Of a stretch of 11,853 bases of DNA, positions 1 through 7,083 are shown one piece after another (the stretch's first letter is position 1; each line of letters begins with the position of its first letter). The notes under the pieces were generated by a model that saw nothing but the letters and a program-made list of their open reading frames with translations, was not told where the DNA came from and made no database searches. Where the stretch lies: the NCBI GenBank assembly GCA_027317045.1, contig DAHVFI010000182.1, positions 1 through 11,853 on the forward strand. Reading direction: 5' to 3'. This DNA is from Gammaproteobacteria bacterium (lineage in GTDB: Bacteria; Pseudomonadota; Gammaproteobacteria; Natronospirales; REEB76). A program made the position numbers and the translations under genes.

Positions 1-2439
1 AAGTACATTCACCCGAGTGCGCTGACGCTGGCGCCGGAGTCTGCGCGCGTGGGCGAGGAAATCCGCGTTATCGGCAATGATGCCGGCGAACAGTTATCCA
101 TCCTGAGCGGTACGCTGGCGCGCACTGACCGCGCCGCACCCGAATATGGTCCGGGTGTTTACAATGACTTCAATACTTTCTATATGCAGGCGGTTTCCGG
201 CACCAGCGGTGGCTCTTCCGGTTCACCGGTGATTGACATCCATGGGGATGTGATCGCCCTGAATGCGGGCGCGCGTGCCGATGCCGCTTCCAGCTATTTC
301 CTGCCGCTCGACCGGGTGCTGCGGGCGCTGAAACTCATCGAGGCCGGTAAACCGGTAACCCGTGGCACCCTGCAAACGGTTTTCGGTTTTCAGTATTACG
401 ACCAACTGGAGCGCCTGGGTCTGCCGGCCGCCGACGAAATGCTGTTGCGCAAACATGACCCGCAAGCCAGTGGCCTGCTGGTGGTGGATCAGGTACAGCC
501 GGGTGGTCCGGCGGACGGCATCCTGCAAACCGGCGATATTCTGCTGAGCGTGGACAATCAGCCGATATCCGATTTCGTATCATTGGAGGAAATCCTCGAT
601 ACCTCCATAGGCAGAACCCTGACTCTCCGGCTCGATCGCGGCGGCGTGCCGGTTTCCGCACGCGTCAGGGTGCAAAATCTGGACAGCATCATGCCGGATA
701 ATTATCTGGAATTCGGCGGCGCGGTATTGAACGATCTTTCCTATCAGCAGGCCCATAGCTTCAATGTGCCGGTGCGCGGCGTGTACATCGCCAATCCCGG
801 TTATGTGTTCAGCACCGCCGGCATCGGACGCGGCAGTGTCATCACCGACTTTGACGGCGTGCCGGTACATGATCTGAACGAATTCCAGAAGGTACTGACA
901 ACCCTGCCGGACCGCGCCCAGGTGACGATGCGTTATTTCAGTTTGACGGACCCCAGTCATTCCATCTTGGGCATCATCAGCATAGACCGGCGCTGGTATC
1001 CGGCGGATCGTTGCCGGCGTGACGATGCTACCGGTAACTGGCCGTGCACGCTTTTGCCGCCGCCGCCCGCAGCGCCACCGCTGCTGCCGGCGACGGTAAG
1101 TTTTCCGCATTACGACGACCCGCGCATGCAGCGGCTGGCGCCGTCGCTGGTATTTGTGAATTTCGACATGCCTTATCCCATCGACGGCGTGAGCGAGACC
1201 CATTACATCGGTACCGGTGTTATCGTGAACCGGGCGCGCGGTCTGGTGGTGGTGGACCGGGACACGGTGCCAGTGGCCATGGGGGACGTGCGCTTGACGT
1301 TCGCGGGCTCTCTGGAGATTCCCGCCAGGGTCATTTATGTCAATCCCCTGCATGATTTGGCGGTGATCCAGTACGACCCGAAGCTTATCGGCCATACGCC
1401 GGTGCACGCCATCCGCTTCAGCTCCCGGCCTGCACGCCCCGGCGACGCGGTCTGGGTCGTGGGTTTGCATCCTAACCAGGCACTCGCCAGCCAGGAAACC
1501 CGGATAGCTTCCCTTGACCCGGTGATGTTTCCGCCTTCGCGTACCTTCCGTTTCCGCGACACCAATCTGGAGGTGCTGAGTTTGGTGAACCCGCCTGCCA
1601 ATATCACCGGCGTGCTCACGGATCGCGACAGCCGCGTCACGGCGCTGTGGGCGAGCTTTGCCTACGATGTAGACGGCCACACCCGCGAAATTCAGCGTGG
1701 CATTCCCGCGGCAGTGGTGCAGCGCATGCTGCGCACGGTGGAAAGCCACAGCCGCGGGGTGCAGACGCTGGATGTGGAGCTGTATCCGATACCGCTGGCC
1801 GAGGCGCGCAAACTGGGTTTGCCGCCGGACTGGGCCAATCGGCTGGAAGCCGCCGAATCGCAGCGGCGCCAGCTGTTGGCGGTATGGCGGCTGACGGCGG
1901 GAACGCCGGCCGCGAAGCTGTTACAGACGGGCGATCTGTTGCTGACGGTGGAGGGCAAGCCTGCCACCGGTTTTCGCGCGGTCGCGGAAGCCAGCCAACG
2001 GCCGCGCGTGGCGCTCACGTTGCTGCGCAACGGTCATGTCATGAGTGTGACGGTACCCACCGTGACCCTCAATGGCGAGGGTACGCAGCGCATCCTGATG
2101 TGGGCCGGCGCCCTTTTGCAGAAGCCCCAGCATGCCGCGGCTCAAAGCAATGTGCCAACCGCGGGCCTGCTGGTGAATTATTACAATTTTGGTTCGCCCG
2201 CAAGTCGCTACGGCCTGACACCCGGCCAAACCATCCTGGCCGTGGATGGCCAGGCCACACCGGATATGGACAGTTTCATTGCCGCGGTGAAAGACAAGCA
2301 AGATGGCGCTACGCTGCGTCTCAGTGTGCGCACCTGGGACGGCATGCGGCAGATCATCACTCTGAAACTCGATCTGCGCTATTGGCCGACCTACGAAGTG
2401 GTGCACACGCCGCAGGGCTGGCAGCGCAAAGAATTATAG
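1..2439 (+). CDS. Nma111/Deg7-like tandem HtrA serine protease with PDZ domains (5' end outside window)
   Basis: The frame is open from base 1, so the N-terminus lies upstream; 812 residues are visible. Codons 1-110 are the end of a trypsin-like domain: VGEEIRVIGNDAGE, then GTSGGSSGSPVID, in which codon 73 is the expected nucleophilic Ser (the GNSGGP position of DegP). PDZ-like segments follow at about codons 125-215 (SGLLVVDQVQPGGPADGI) and 235-310. A second trypsin-like domain (about 370-575) keeps GTGVIV and the Asp of HDLAVI (codon 452). Its His position reads Asp 421 (VVVDRDTVP) and its Ser position reads Ile 535 (ANITGVL), so it should be inactive. Two more PDZ-like segments lie at about 590-690 and 695-795. 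This order, and the VP.....D motif in the dead domain, match yeast Nma111 and plant Deg7 rather than DegP/DegQ, which have one protease domain. The likely role is envelope protein quality control. Export and the catalytic His/Asp of domain 1 cannot be checked here. The family assignment is strong; the physiological role is inferred. Confidence 0.88.
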   Translation, partial: KYIHPSALTLAPESARVGEEIRVIGNDAGEQLSILSGTLARTDRAAPEYGPGVYNDFNTFYMQAVSGTSGGSSGSPVIDIHGDVIALNAGARADAASSYFLPLDRVLRALKLIEAGKPVTRGTLQTVFGFQYYDQLERLGLPAADEMLLRKHDPQASGLLVVDQVQPGGPADGILQTGDILLSVDNQPISDFVSLEEILDTSIGRTLTLRLDRGGVPVSARVRVQNLDSIMPDNYLEFGGAVLNDLSYQQAHSFNVPVRGVYIANPGYVFSTAGIGRGSVITDFDGVPVHDLNEFQKVLTTLPDRAQVTMRYFSLTDPSHSILGIISIDRRWYPADRCRRDDATGNWPCTLLPPPPAAPPLLPATVSFPHYDDPRMQRLAPSLVFVNFDMPYPIDGVSETHYIGTGVIVNRARGLVVVDRDTVPVAMGDVRLTFAGSLEIPARVIYVNPLHDLAVIQYDPKLIGHTPVHAIRFSSRPARPGDAVWVVGLHPNQALASQETRIASLDPVMFPPSRTFRFRDTNLEVLSLVNPPANITGVLTDRDSRVTALWASFAYDVDGHTREIQRGIPAAVVQRMLRTVESHSRGVQTLDVELYPIPLAEARKLGLPPDWANRLEAAESQRRQLLAVWRLTAGTPAAKLLQTGDLLLTVEGKPATGFRAVAEASQRPRVALTLLRNGHVMSVTVPTVTLNGEGTQRILMWAGALLQKPQHAAAQSNVPTAGLLVNYYNFGSPASRYGLTPGQTILAVDGQATPDMDSFIAAVKDKQDGATLRLSVRTWDGMRQIITLKLDLRYWPTYEVVHTPQGWQRKEL

Positions 2440-2479
2440 GTATTTCCGCGGGCGGGAACAGCAATATTTGATTGTAGGA

Positions 2480-2496
2480 GCGGCGGACTCCGCCGC
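2480..2496. repeat. REP-like GC-rich hairpin
   Basis: The stretch GCGGCGGACTCCGCCGC can form a 7-bp stem with a 3-nt loop. It is preceded by TGTAGGA and followed by GATTC. The composite TGTAGGAGCGGC...GCCGCGA resembles short intergenic palindromes known from pseudomonads and xanthomonads. It lies 41 bp after the stop of the HtrA-like gene and has no T-run on either strand, so a stabilising or REP role is more likely than intrinsic termination. Only one copy is visible in the window. Confidence 0.5.
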
Positions 2497-2523
2497 GATT
2501 CTTTACGGTTGCCAACAAAAGAC

Positions 2524-2555
2524 ACCCCCAACTCCACCGCGGTGGAGATGGGGGT
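2524..2555. terminator. Candidate bidirectional terminator between convergent genes
   Basis: This is a 32-bp inverted repeat: arms 2524-2539 and 2540-2555 match at 15 of 16 positions, with a perfect 16-bp core CTCCACCGCGGTGGAG. The + strand continues with CAGTTTT and the - strand with GTCTTTTG, so each direction has a short T-tract after the hairpin. It lies between the + strand HtrA-like gene (ends 2439) and the - strand DUF4097 gene (ends 2578), which is where a shared terminator is expected. The short T-tracts make it a non-ideal intrinsic terminator. Confidence 0.6.
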
Positions 2556-2577
2556 CAGTTTTGGATGTACGCTGTCA

Positions 2578-3522
2578 TTATGGGGTATGCAGGGTGATGT
2601 TGCCGCTCAGAGTGCGGGCGTTCACCTGGGCATCGCCGTGGCCGCTCAAGAAATGCAGTTCCACTCCGGGGCCATACTCGCTGGTGTGCTGTGGCTTCGG
2701 CCCGAAGTTGTTGTCGATGTCGCCGCTGAAACTGGAGATGTCGAAGCGCGCGTCAGGCGTTCCCCAGAAGGACAGGGTCAGGTTACCGCTGATGCTGTGG
2801 AACGTGTAGCTGCCATTTTTTTGCACCCCGCCGTTGAAATCCACATTGCCGGAGGTGGAACTCAATTGTGTACGGCGCAGTGCCCCCGTGATTACCTTTA
2901 CGTTGCCGCTGACACTCTCCGCCTGCAGATAGCCGACAACGCCCTGTACCTTCACGTCGCCGCTGATGCTGTGGGCATCAACGTGGGCACCGCCGGCGGA
3001 ACCTCCGATGTTTACCTCACCGCTCACGGATTTGGCGGTGATATCGCTGTCGGTGGATTTGAGCGTCACGTTGCCGCTGACGCTTTCCAGTTGCGCCGTA
3101 CCGTCGAGCCCGCGGGCATCAATGCCGGCACTCACGGTATTGACCGACAGGCGGCTGGCATCCGGCATCTTGATCACCAACTCGGTGCCTGCATTGCTGC
3201 TGTGGGAATGCTCCGGCAGGATCACGCGAATGCTGTAACCATCACTATACGGAGTGATGTCCAGGCGCTTCGCGTCGGGGCCGAGGGTACCGCCCACGTG
3301 GATTTCATTTCTGTGCCAGCCCTCTACGGTCACCGAACCGGCCAGGTTGGAGATAGTCACCGTGCCGTTGGCCTTGGCGCTGCGGGTTTCGTTGATGGGC
3401 GTACCGCTGCCTGTGGTATCGGCGTAGGCGGTATTGGCGGTCAGCAGCATGGCCGAGAACACAACGCCAATTCCAAACAGCGACAGCAGCAAATACGAAA
3501 AGACAATTAATGCACGTTTCAT
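2578..3522 (-). CDS. Exported DUF4097-family beta-repeat protein
   Basis: The product has 314 residues. It begins MKR followed by a hydrophobic stretch to about residue 31, and TAYA|DTT looks like a signal peptidase I site near residue 34. The body is a ladder of S-x-SG-[NDE]-[VIL] turns: SVSGNV 147, SVSGEV 165, SISGDV 185, SVSGNV 203, STSGNV 222, SISGNL 243, SFSGDI 264 and TLSGNI 304. The 18-21 residue spacing fits a right-handed beta-solenoid, as in DUF4097 (PF13349) proteins. No catalytic motif or membrane anchor is visible, so it is probably periplasmic or surface-associated. The start is supported by GAGGA 7 nt upstream on the coding strand. The start codon overlaps the stop of the anti-sigma gene (ATGA), making it the last gene of the ECF operon. 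Such proteins often sit beside regulators, but their molecular role is unknown. Confidence 0.85.
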   Translation of the reverse strand: MKRALIVFSYLLLSLFGIGVVFSAMLLTANTAYADTTGSGTPINETRSAKANGTVTISNLAGSVTVEGWHRNEIHVGGTLGPDAKRLDITPYSDGYSIRVILPEHSHSSNAGTELVIKMPDASRLSVNTVSAGIDARGLDGTAQLESVSGNVTLKSTDSDITAKSVSGEVNIGGSAGGAHVDAHSISGDVKVQGVVGYLQAESVSGNVKVITGALRRTQLSSTSGNVDFNGGVQKNGSYTFHSISGNLTLSFWGTPDARFDISSFSGDIDNNFGPKPQHTSEYGPGVELHFLSGHGDAQVNARTLSGNITLHTP

Positions 3523-4037
3523 AAAGTAGTCCTCACGGTAGTTTGAATCTGGACCCGCTGGGCTTCGCCCATCAGTTGGGACTCCTGCTGATAGAGATCA
3601 AGCAACAGCGACCGCAGGTTTATATCGTTGGGATATTTTTCGACGGCTGCCTGGGTGCGCAGTATTTCAGCATGCAAAAAACGCAGGTTGTTCACGAATG
3701 CCACGCGGGAAGCCGCCGGTAGCCCGGGGTCGGCAGCGATCCCGGCGGCGAACTGGGCGCGAATATCGGGTGCGCTAACCGGAGCAGGGGATGACGGCGG
3801 TATCGTGCGGGCGATACTCGAACTGCCGGTTGTCGGTGATCGCAAGCTGACCGTGGCCCAGGCGATGACTGCGGCCGCCACCATGACCGCCGCCGCGTAA
3901 CTCCAGCCATAGCGTGTTTGTTCACGGCGCCGGTTGATGTTCGCGGCAATAACCGGCCAGAGATCGTGCTCCGGCTCAATGGATTTGGGCAGCTTGGTCA
4001 GGGCTGTATCCAGCGTGTCATCGGGCTTGCCGTTCAT
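3519..4037 (-). CDS. Probable membrane anti-sigma factor, zinc-motif-free
   Basis: The product has 172 residues. An N-terminal cytoplasmic part of about 44 residues carries the motif EPEHDLWPVIAANI followed by a basic NRRREQTR stretch. One transmembrane helix follows at about residues 45-65 (WSYAAAVMVAAAVIAW), then a Ser/Pro-rich linker (66-90) and a helical, probably periplasmic, C-terminal domain (91-172). The basic residues before the helix favour N-in topology. It overlaps the upstream ECF sigma gene by 4 bp (ATGA) with GAGG about 9 nt before the start, and overlaps the downstream DUF4097 gene the same way. Position, size and topology are those of an ECF anti-sigma factor. The HxxxCxxC motif of classical zinc-binding anti-sigma factors is absent; the DLWP.I segment is a candidate sigma-contact element. 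Function is inferred mainly from context. Confidence 0.72.
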   Translation of the reverse strand: MNGKPDDTLDTALTKLPKSIEPEHDLWPVIAANINRRREQTRYGWSYAAAVMVAAAVIAWATVSLRSPTTGSSSIARTIPPSSPAPVSAPDIRAQFAAGIAADPGLPAASRVAFVNNLRFLHAEILRTQAAVEKYPNDINLRSLLLDLYQQESQLMGEAQRVQIQTTVRTTL

Positions 4038-4609
4038 GTTTTAAACCTCGCTTGCAGCAATTGGCGTGCCCGGTGCACGTGTGCCTTACAGGTACCGATC
4101 GCCGTGCCGGTCAGCTCCGCAATATCCTCGTGGCTGTAGCCCTCGATGGCGTGCAGCACAAAGACCGCGCGGGCGGCGGCCGGCAGGGCGGCGATCAGCC
4201 GTTCCAGGTCCATGTCCGCCTCGGGGGTTTCCGCCGGCGCCGGCAGACTGTCCAACAGCTGCTCACCGGCGGGCTGGATCAGCCGCAGGTGCCGCCGGTC
4301 GAGTGTCAACCGTCGCAGCGCCACGTTGATGGCGATGCGCGTCAGCCAGGTGCCGAAACTGCTGTCGCCGCGGAATTGGGCGAGCGCCTCCCAGGCCCGG
4401 ATGAATGCGTCCTGGGTGCATTCCTCGGCCGCGGGCCGGTCGGCGGTAATGCGCAGGCACACGGCATACACGCGGCTAGCATGCTGGCGGTAGAGCCGTT
4501 CAAAAGCCGCGGTATCGCCGGCCTGGGCTCGGCTCACCAGCCCGGCCGCCTCATTGGGGGTTCCGTTCCAGGCTTCTGAAGCAGTCATGGAGGCAGTCGC
4601 AGTTCCCAT
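4034..4609 (-). CDS. ECF-subfamily RNA polymerase sigma factor
   Basis: The product has up to 191 residues. Sigma region 2 covers about residues 35-104: FERLYRQHASRVYAVCLRIT, then AEECTQDAFIRAWEAL and FRGDSSFGTWLTRIAINVALRR, the -10 recognition and core-binding signature. Region 4 covers about 134-187, with LPAAARAVFVLHAIEGYSHE and an HTH ending TCKAHVHRARQLL that should read the -35 element. There is no region 1 or 3, and the size is normal for ECF factors. It heads a three-gene operon with an anti-sigma factor and a DUF4097 protein, overlapping the former by 4 bp, which suggests coupled translation and release by an envelope signal. The start is uncertain: the ATG at 4609 has AAGGA only 1-2 nt away, and the next ATG (4588) would give a 184-residue protein with a weaker upstream site. 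The family call is secure; the inducing signal is unknown. Confidence 0.93.
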   Translation of the reverse strand: MGTATASMTASEAWNGTPNEAAGLVSRAQAGDTAAFERLYRQHASRVYAVCLRITADRPAAEECTQDAFIRAWEALAQFRGDSSFGTWLTRIAINVALRRLTLDRRHLRLIQPAGEQLLDSLPAPAETPEADMDLERLIAALPAAARAVFVLHAIEGYSHEDIAELTGTAIGTCKAHVHRARQLLQARFKT

Positions 4610-4670
4610 ATCCTTGATAGATGCCGGTGAGGCAGGATGGGTTTAGGGGGATGGGAAATATAGCCGATCC

Positions 4671-4694
4671 AGACCGGCCCCGCCCCGCCGGTTC
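4671..4694 (-). promoter_or_regulatory. Candidate ECF-type autoregulatory promoter
   Basis: On the - strand, GAAC (4694-4691) is followed after 16 nt by GTCT (4674-4671). This resembles the GGAAC / CGTC elements used by many ECF sigma factors and lies about 60 nt ahead of the sigma gene start. The same bases also form an inverted repeat (ACCGGC 4673-4678 with GCCGGT 4687-4692), so the match could come from that symmetry or from chance in GC-rich DNA. Confidence 0.3.
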
Positions 4695-4718
4695 TGCCTA
4701 TCCGGTGCAAGGGCGGAT

Positions 4719-4747
4719 TTGCAGGCAGGATTCCCAAATCATAGTAT
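4719..4747 (+). promoter_or_regulatory. Candidate sigma-70 promoter for the S9 peptidase gene
   Basis: TTGCAG (4719-4724) and TAGTAT (4742-4747) are separated by 17 nt. The -10 box matches the consensus at 4 of 6 positions and the -35 box at 3 of 6. Initiation near 4754 would fall inside the palindrome at 4749-4766 and give a leader of about 90 nt before the GTG start at 4842. This is pattern-based only. Confidence 0.33.
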
Positions 4748-4748
4748 G

Positions 4749-4766
4749 CGGGGTTTCCAAACCCCG
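4749..4766. repeat. 18-bp perfect palindrome over the predicted transcription start
   Basis: CGGGGTTTCCAAACCCCG is self-complementary over all 18 bases. It lies just after the candidate -10 box of the S9 peptidase promoter, a position typical of a repressor operator. It could alternatively act as an RNA hairpin in the leader. No partner regulator gene is visible in the window. Confidence 0.45.
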
Positions 4767-4795
4767 ACCATTGGCAAATTCATCGCCGCAATCTG

Positions 4796-4813
4796 CGGAT
4801 GCCATGGCATCCG
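4796..4813. repeat. 18-bp perfect palindrome upstream of the S9 peptidase ribosome binding site
   Basis: CGGATGCCATGGCATCCG is a perfect palindrome ending 17 nt before the AGGAG ribosome binding site at 4831. Its sequence is unrelated to the other palindrome 30 bp upstream. It may be an operator or a leader hairpin affecting translation or mRNA stability. Confidence 0.45.
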
Positions 4814-4841
4814 AATTCGGCATGGCTCTCAGGAGAAAACC

Positions 4842-7070
4842 GTGAAAAAGATTGCCGTGACACTGCTGGGCATGGGTTTGCTATGCACGGGTTTTGCGGC
4901 GGCACAGCCCAGCCATGCAAAACTCGTTTATCCAGCCGCTGCCCGCGACAACGTGGTGAACAACTACTTCGGCACCCAGGTGGCCGCGCCCTATCAGTGG
5001 ATGGAAAATCTGGACAGTCCGGCAGTCAAGCAGTGGGTGGACGCGGAAAACAAGCTCACATTTTCCTATCTGGACAAAATTCCCGAGCGCCAGGCGGTGC
5101 GTCAGCGCCTCAAGCAATTACGGAACTATGAAAAGCTAAGCGTGCCGCAGATGCAAGCCGGCCGATTGTTCTTCAGCAAGAATACCGGTTTGCAGAACCA
5201 GTCGGTGGTTTACGAGCAGGACGGTCCCGGCGGCAAGCCGCGGGAATTGCTGGATCCCAATAGCCTCTCCCCCAATGGCGATATCGCGCTCCTGGACTAC
5301 GCGCCCTCGGATGATGGCCGCTTGCTGACCTACGCACTTTCCCAAGGTGGATCGGACTGGGAGACCCTGCATGTGCGCGATCTCGCGGACGGCAAAACCC
5401 TCATGGACGAGGTGCGCTATGTGAAGTTCTCCGGCATCTCCTGGACCAAGGATGACAAGGGTTTCTTTTATTCCCGCTATCCGGCCCCGCCGCCCGGCCA
5501 GGCCATCAGTGACCGGGTTCGCGATCAGGCGCTCTATTACCATCGCATCGGCACGCCCCAGAGCCAGGACAAACTCATCTATTCACGCCCGGATCTGCCG
5601 GAATGGATCGTGGGGGGCACTGTTTCCGAGGATGGCCGCTATCTGTTCGTGGTGCTGGTGAACGGCACCTCTCCCGACAACGAGCTTTACTACGCGGATC
5701 TGGGCGACCCAGAGCACCCCACTGTCGCTGCTGCCATCCAGCCGTTGTTCACCAAAAATGACGCCGCCTATTCCCCCATCGGCAATCTGGGCGACACGGT
5801 GTTTCTGCAGACCACCCGCGATGCCCCGCGCGACAAGATCGTGTCGTTCAAACTCGCGGACCCGGAACACTGGCGCACGCTGGTGCCTGAAACCCGAAAT
5901 GTGATCCAGAATTCCCTCATGGCACACCACCAGATCGTGGTCCAGTATCTGGCGGACGTAAAAAGCAGGTTGCGGCTGTTTTCCAGCACCGGCAAACCGG
6001 AAGGCCGCGTGTCGCTGCCGGGAATCGGCTCGGTGGTTGGTCTGAGCGGGCGCAACGATTCCAAAGAGTTGTATTACGGCTTTACCTCGTATCTCTATCC
6101 CACCACGGTTTATCGTTACGATCTCGCCAGCGGCAAGCAGGCGGTGTTTTTCAAGCCGCGACTCACTTTCGATCCCTCGCATTACCAAACCCGCCAGGTG
6201 TTCTACCATTCCAAGGACGGCACCCGCATTCCGCTGTTCATCACCTATCGCAAGGGACTCAAGCTGAACGGCAAGAATCCCACGCTGTTGTATGCCTACG
6301 GTGGATTCGACATCAGCATTACCCCCAGCTTCAGTCCGCTGGTGCCGGTATGGCTGGAGATGGGCGGCGTGTATGCGGTGGCCAACCTGCGTGGCGGCGG
6401 TGAATATGGCGAGGCTTGGCACCAGGCCGGCATGCTGGGCAAGAAACAGAACGTATTCGATGATTTTGTCTGGGCCGCCAAGTATCTGATCGCCCAGAAA
6501 TACACCTCACCCAAGAAACTCGCCATTTGGGGCTATTCCAACGGCGGCCTGCTGATCGGCGCCACCATTACCCAGCACCCGGAACTCTTCGGTGCGGCCT
6601 ATGCCGGCGCCGGCGTCATGGATATGTTGCGCTATCAGAAATTCTCCGGCGGGGCCCTGTGGGCGCCGGAGTACGGCACCTCAGGCGACGCCAAGGCCTT
6701 CAAGTGGCTGATCAAGTACTCGCCGCTGCAGAACGTGAAAGCGGGCGTGTGTTATCCGCCCACCATCATCACCACCTCCGACCACGACGACCGGGTGGTG
6801 CCGAGCCATTCTTACAAGTTCGCCGCCGCCATGCAGCGTGACCAGGGTTGCGGCAACCCGGTATTGATTCGCGTGGAAACCCAGACCAGCCACGATTACA
6901 TGCCCACGGACAAGCGCATCACCCAATGGTCGGATGTGTGGGCGTTTCTGGCTTATAATCTCGGCATCACCCACCGCTTGAGCAGGAATAACCGAAGCAG
7001 CGGTGAGACCAGCCTATTCACAACAGCTGAGCAGTTGTCTTGTACAGGACGTTCGCCAGCACACAGATAA
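4842..7070 (+). CDS. Exported S9A prolyl-oligopeptidase-family serine peptidase
   Basis: The GTG at 4842 is chosen because AGGAGA (4831-4836) precedes it at good spacing and the protein then opens with a clear signal peptide (VKKIAVTLLGMGLLCTGFAAA, cut near AAA|QPSHA). The open frame extends further upstream, but that part codes across the palindromes and lacks a signal sequence. The protein has 742 residues. The N-terminal part contains the S9A entry segment (DNVVNNYFGTQVAAPYQWME) and a seven-bladed beta-propeller expected at roughly 90-420. The C-terminal alpha/beta-hydrolase has nucleophile Ser566 in GYSNGGLL, the acid within DHDDRV (647-652) and His684 in TSHDYMP. The family cleaves short proline-containing peptides; the propeller excludes large substrates. 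The His context is SHDYMPTDKR rather than the common GHG. About 30 residues follow the usual end (AYNLGI), a possible replaced tail. It is followed 13 bp later by an exported NTF2-fold gene. Periplasmic location is inferred. Confidence 0.92.
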   Translation: MKKIAVTLLGMGLLCTGFAAAQPSHAKLVYPAAARDNVVNNYFGTQVAAPYQWMENLDSPAVKQWVDAENKLTFSYLDKIPERQAVRQRLKQLRNYEKLSVPQMQAGRLFFSKNTGLQNQSVVYEQDGPGGKPRELLDPNSLSPNGDIALLDYAPSDDGRLLTYALSQGGSDWETLHVRDLADGKTLMDEVRYVKFSGISWTKDDKGFFYSRYPAPPPGQAISDRVRDQALYYHRIGTPQSQDKLIYSRPDLPEWIVGGTVSEDGRYLFVVLVNGTSPDNELYYADLGDPEHPTVAAAIQPLFTKNDAAYSPIGNLGDTVFLQTTRDAPRDKIVSFKLADPEHWRTLVPETRNVIQNSLMAHHQIVVQYLADVKSRLRLFSSTGKPEGRVSLPGIGSVVGLSGRNDSKELYYGFTSYLYPTTVYRYDLASGKQAVFFKPRLTFDPSHYQTRQVFYHSKDGTRIPLFITYRKGLKLNGKNPTLLYAYGGFDISITPSFSPLVPVWLEMGGVYAVANLRGGGEYGEAWHQAGMLGKKQNVFDDFVWAAKYLIAQKYTSPKKLAIWGYSNGGLLIGATITQHPELFGAAYAGAGVMDMLRYQKFSGGALWAPEYGTSGDAKAFKWLIKYSPLQNVKAGVCYPPTIITTSDHDDRVVPSHSYKFAAAMQRDQGCGNPVLIRVETQTSHDYMPTDKRITQWSDVWAFLAYNLGITHRLSRNNRSSGETSLFTTAEQLSCTGRSPAHR

Positions 7071-7083
7071 AGGGGGACACTCC

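Noticed and set aside
580..1749. A 389-codon open frame antisense to the HtrA-like gene
   Set aside because: Composition is His/Arg/Gln-rich without any recognisable domain, typical of an antisense shadow in GC-rich DNA. The + strand frame carries clear protease and PDZ motifs.
2509..3510. A long open frame (333 codons) on the + strand across the DUF4097 gene
   Set aside because: It mirrors the repeats of the - strand gene. The - strand product has a signal peptide, a ribosome binding site, operon overlap and a recognisable family, while the + strand frame has none of these.
4719..4841. Upstream extension of the S9 peptidase frame to an earlier start
   Set aside because: The GTG at 4842 has an AGGAG site and is directly followed by a signal peptide. 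The extension would put non-signal residues ahead of it and covers palindromic control DNA.
5583..6422. A 279-codon open frame antisense to the S9 peptidase
   Set aside because: No family features, and it lies entirely opposite a gene with a complete catalytic triad.
7003..7083. Upstream extension of the SgcJ-like frame overlapping the peptidase gene
   Set aside because: The ATG at 7084 has a strong AAGGGGG site and starts a signal peptide; the extension has neither.
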